From the NCBI GenBank assembly GCA_964541075.1, contig CAZIPZ010000215.1:1-6190 (forward strand): a DNA stretch of 6,190 bases, in the 5' to 3' direction. The position numbers and the translations under genes are program-made. The notes beneath the pieces were generated by a model. That model had not been told where the DNA came from. It worked only from the letters and a program-made list of their open reading frames with translations, and did no database searches. Every line of letters starts with the position of its first letter. Position 1 is the stretch's first letter. This document shows positions 4,994-6,190 of this stretch, piece after piece. This stretch comes from CAZIPZ01 sp964541075 (GTDB lineage Bacteria; Acidobacteriota; Terriglobia; 20CM-2-55-15).

Positions 4994-6190
4994 GTGAAGA
5001 CTGTTTTCCTTTTTCTTCTTTCAACGACGGCCGTCGCTCAGGAAATCCCACCTCGAATCCAAGACCCTTCTGCAAACGAAGAACGGATCGTTGAGAACAG
5101 GCCGCCACTGTATCGGTTCAAGCGAGCCATTCACCCATTCACGTGGTTCGAAACCGCGTTGCGCCCAATTGCTCGCTCGGCCCGGGAAGGACTGATCTAT
5201 CGGCTCGCGGTGCGTCCCCGCAATCCAAACCTGAGTATCGCCCTCGGTGGAATGGGCGGAGGATCGGGTTTTGGTCCTGAGGCCACCATTCATTTCGACA
5301 ATCTCTTCGGAAAAGGCATCGAGTACAGCATGCCCCTGCTGTACACATATAAGAAATACCAGCGGTACCAATTCAATTTTGGCATTCCGATCGTGTCCGA
5401 AGACCATGTGCAGAAAACACCGGTTTTATCAAATGTCCCGATCAAGCGCCTGATGCTCGAGTTTGGCGGCGCCTATGGCGATCGCAGGGGCGATCGATTC
5501 TTTGGCATCGGCAACGATACTCTCAAAGAAAACGAATCCGCCTACCGCGCGATTGCACGAGAAGTGTCCATCGGTGTCTCCGGACGAATGAGCAACGCAC
5601 TGAAGGGAAGGGCTCGAACAACCTACCATTCGGCAAGTCTCGGCGAGGCCTCTGGAGAGAGGTCCGCTCAGCAGTTCTTTTTCGGACAGCCTATTCCTGG
5701 TCTCTTCGAAAACGTTCGGATGTATTCCACGGAAGTGTCGTTGGAACGCAATACGAAGGATCACGACTACGCGTCCGAAGGCGGATTGCAGTCGTTTCTG
5801 GTCTCGATGAATGAAGGCATCGGCGTTTCCCGCTATTCGTACTGGAAGTATCGCGCCGACCTGCAACACTTCTTCCCACTCAGTACAGATCATCGGAAAG
5901 TCATCGCCGTCAGAGCCATGGGTGAAACCAATCAGGAAAAAGGAGCAGATGCTGTTCCATTCTTCGATATGCCGTTCATTGGCAACTGGGGGACGCTGCG
6001 AGGATTTGAAAATTATCGGTTCTACGACAAGAGCGCAGTCGCATTCAGCATCGAATATCGATATCGCATTTGGCGCAATCTCGACTGGGCGTTCTTTGTG
6101 GATGAAGCGCAGGTGGCGCCGGAGCCGGGAGACTTTGGACTCGACCGTTTCCATACCGGCTATGGAGTTCGAATCATATTGCTGCCGCAA
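4994..6190 (+). CDS. Omp85/BamA-superfamily outer-membrane beta-barrel without POTRA, 3' incomplete
   Basis: The frame is open for 399 codons to the window edge. The N-terminus VKTVFLFLLSTTAVAQ is a signal peptide with probable cleavage after AVAQ or AVA. A short linker (about 17-75) leads straight into amphipathic beta strands (LSIALGGMGGGSGFGPEATIHF at 80-101). There is no room for POTRA domains, unlike BamA or TamA. FFGIGNDT (169-176) and WGTLRGFENYRFYDKSA (332-348) match the Omp85 surface-antigen domain; LRGF is the loop-6 (V/I)RGF signature. The next strands (VAFSIEYRYRI, DWAFFVDEAQVAP) fit the end of a barrel, so few residues are probably missing. GTG 4994 is chosen; GTG 4988 is in frame and equally possible, and neither has a clear Shine-Dalgarno. 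The role is likely outer-membrane insertion, translocation or a porin-like pore; substrate unknown. Confidence 0.85.
   Translation, partial: MKTVFLFLLSTTAVAQEIPPRIQDPSANEERIVENRPPLYRFKRAIHPFTWFETALRPIARSAREGLIYRLAVRPRNPNLSIALGGMGGGSGFGPEATIHFDNLFGKGIEYSMPLLYTYKKYQRYQFNFGIPIVSEDHVQKTPVLSNVPIKRLMLEFGGAYGDRRGDRFFGIGNDTLKENESAYRAIAREVSIGVSGRMSNALKGRARTTYHSASLGEASGERSAQQFFFGQPIPGLFENVRMYSTEVSLERNTKDHDYASEGGLQSFLVSMNEGIGVSRYSYWKYRADLQHFFPLSTDHRKVIAVRAMGETNQEKGADAVPFFDMPFIGNWGTLRGFENYRFYDKSAVAFSIEYRYRIWRNLDWAFFVDEAQVAPEPGDFGLDRFHTGYGVRIILLPQ

Noticed and set aside
5429..6190. Long minus-strand open frame of 253 residues at the right edge
   Set aside because: It is the shadow of the plus-strand Omp85 gene, whose strands, signal peptide and LRGF motif are clear. 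The minus translation shows no domain.

Overview
The window looks like ordinary chromosome from a Gram-negative, outer-membrane-bearing bacterium. The protein styles suggest Acidobacteriota: a glycine-zipper periplasmic protein, an Omp85 barrel with an FFGIGNDT-type motif, and a small CxxC/CxxC protein. This placement is inferred from family resemblance recalled from memory, not from a search. Base composition is moderate to slightly GC-rich in genes and more AT-rich between about 2950 and 3170.

Left block, plus strand. A Fic-domain AMP-transferase-type protein (189-1241) carries its own N-terminal inhibitory helix and a C-terminal winged-helix-like region. It is preceded by a dense array of direct and inverted GGGTAT/ATACCC repeats that looks like an operator. 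A 269-residue soluble protein of unknown function follows 50 bp downstream (1292-2101). Next comes a gene-free stretch of about 460 bp with several competing RNA pairings, ending in a clear plus-strand intrinsic terminator (2401-2430). It may hold a small RNA or a long 3' UTR.

Middle block, minus strand. A small CxxC/CxxC putative zinc-binding protein (2561-2824) lies downstream of an RlpA-like double-psi beta-barrel gene (3171-3559). The RlpA gene is interrupted by a one-base deletion near 3287. Restoring one base gives a complete 129-residue protein. About 350 bp of AT-rich, apparently non-coding DNA separates the two genes.

Right block, plus strand, divergent from the RlpA gene. A secreted glycine-zipper protein (3726-4742) has a good Shine-Dalgarno, a signal peptide, a repeated YxxGxxxG motif and an Ig-like C-terminal region. 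After about 250 bp of hairpin-rich DNA comes an Omp85/BamA-superfamily outer-membrane barrel with no POTRA domains (4994 to the window edge, incomplete). The RlpA-like, glycine-zipper and Omp85-like proteins all point to cell-envelope work. Nothing in the sequence shows that they form one pathway.

I see no CRISPR array, tRNA, rRNA, transposase or convincing mobile element. The most distinctive features are the two-tier operator before fic, the structured region at 2200-2430, and the RlpA frameshift.
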